This document shows, one piece after another, positions 63,853 through 64,000 of a stretch of DNA of 64,000 nt (within the stretch, counting starts at the first letter, position 1; each line of letters opens with the position of its first letter). Both the position numbers and the translations under genes were made by a program. Under the pieces are notes generated by a model. The model had not been told where the DNA came from. It did no database searches and saw nothing but the letters and a program-made list of their open reading frames with translations. The DNA is taken from the NCBI RefSeq assembly GCF_024199985.1, contig NZ_JANARS010000003.1, forward strand, positions 426,471 to 490,470. The letters are read 5' to 3'. Origin of the DNA: Nocardioides pinisoli (GTDB taxonomy: Bacteria > Actinomycetota > Actinomycetes > Propionibacteriales > Nocardioidaceae).

Positions 63853-64000
63853 TCTCGTCGACCCGGCGGGTCGGAGCCTCAGACGGTATGACGTGACCGC
63901 CTCGGACTGAGGGGGTTGCAGGCCGGGGCCTCTCACATGCATGTACGTGGGTTGTCGGGCAGGAGTGGCCTGCTCGACCTATCCACAGGCATAGGAGGCC
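63853..64000. other. Window end, no gene recognised
   Basis: No reading frame with convincing codon use is visible in the last 148 bases. A single DnaA-box-like word (CTATCCACA) occurs at 63979-63987. Confidence 0.5.

Noticed and set aside
63979..63987. CTATCCACA as a replication origin signal
   Set aside because: A single near-match box without AT-rich DNA or neighbouring origin genes is expected by chance.

Overview
The window is very GC-rich and densely coded, with SD-led and leaderless starts, many GTG starts and actinobacterial gene families. These include a topoisomerase I with a Lys/Ala tail, a K+-independent H+-PPase, the 'helicase/secretion neighbourhood' Tad locus, MEDS/STAS/RsbW-type regulators and DUF3140. 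My best guess is a soil-type actinobacterium of the Nocardioides group (Nocardioidaceae); this is inference from gene content and style, not from a marker gene. No phage, insertion sequence, CRISPR array or rRNA is visible. The only tRNA is tRNA-Thr(CGT).

Layout. 1-2.8 kb: an isochorismatase-fold hydrolase divergent from a GlxA/AraC-type regulator, tRNA-Thr, osmC. 2.8-9.9 kb: the tmk-holB-peptidase overlap operon, a small membrane protein, topA. 10-16.3 kb: a Tat-exported sugar isomerase-like protein and a secreted PQQ-type sugar dehydrogenase with a PKD domain, DUF3140, a PrmC-like methyltransferase and an APH-fold kinase. 16.4-19.3 kb: hppA and a STAS antagonist. 19.5-28.8 kb: a DECH helicase facing a seven-gene Tad/Flp pilus operon, then a HAD-IB hydrolase, a strong ncRNA candidate and a Fic-fold protein with a degraded active site. 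This order (holB, topA, helicase, Tad, HAD, RNA, hypothetical, and later acs) resembles, from memory, the M. tuberculosis Rv3644c-Rv3667 region and the SCO3556-3559 region of Streptomyces.

28.8-37.5 kb: a methyltransferase, three tandem secreted Ca-binding-repeat paralogues, and a LytS/LytTR two-component system followed by a small membrane protein and a sodium:solute symporter. 37.5-42.7 kb: arr (rifamycin ADP-ribosyltransferase), a MaoC protein, and the nirB-nirD-HemD/winged-helix operon. 42.7-54 kb: accessory and metabolic genes, including a phospholipase D-like protein, a PhlG-like hydrolase, a secreted S15/CocE-like hydrolase, a MarR regulator with a 19-bp palindrome divergent from an O-methyltransferase, an epimerase-PAP2 pair, and a MEDS-STAS/MEDS-ATPase pair. 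54-59 kb: narK, assimilatory nitrate reductase and its FAD/[2Fe-2S] partner. 59-64 kb: cspA, then DUF485-actP and acs for acetate uptake and activation.

Functional themes. There is a complete but split nitrate assimilation route (NarK, nitrate reductase and FAD protein at 54-59 kb; NirBD at 39.7-42.6 kb). An acetate uptake and activation module has a CRP/GlxR-like site in front. Stress and nucleotide housekeeping genes are also present. The least explained items are the rod-shaped ncRNA at about 27.87-28.03 kb, two very long inverted repeats (37.48 and 52.57 kb), three GTGA-N6-TCAC sites in upstream regions, and the Fic pseudo-enzyme next to the ncRNA.
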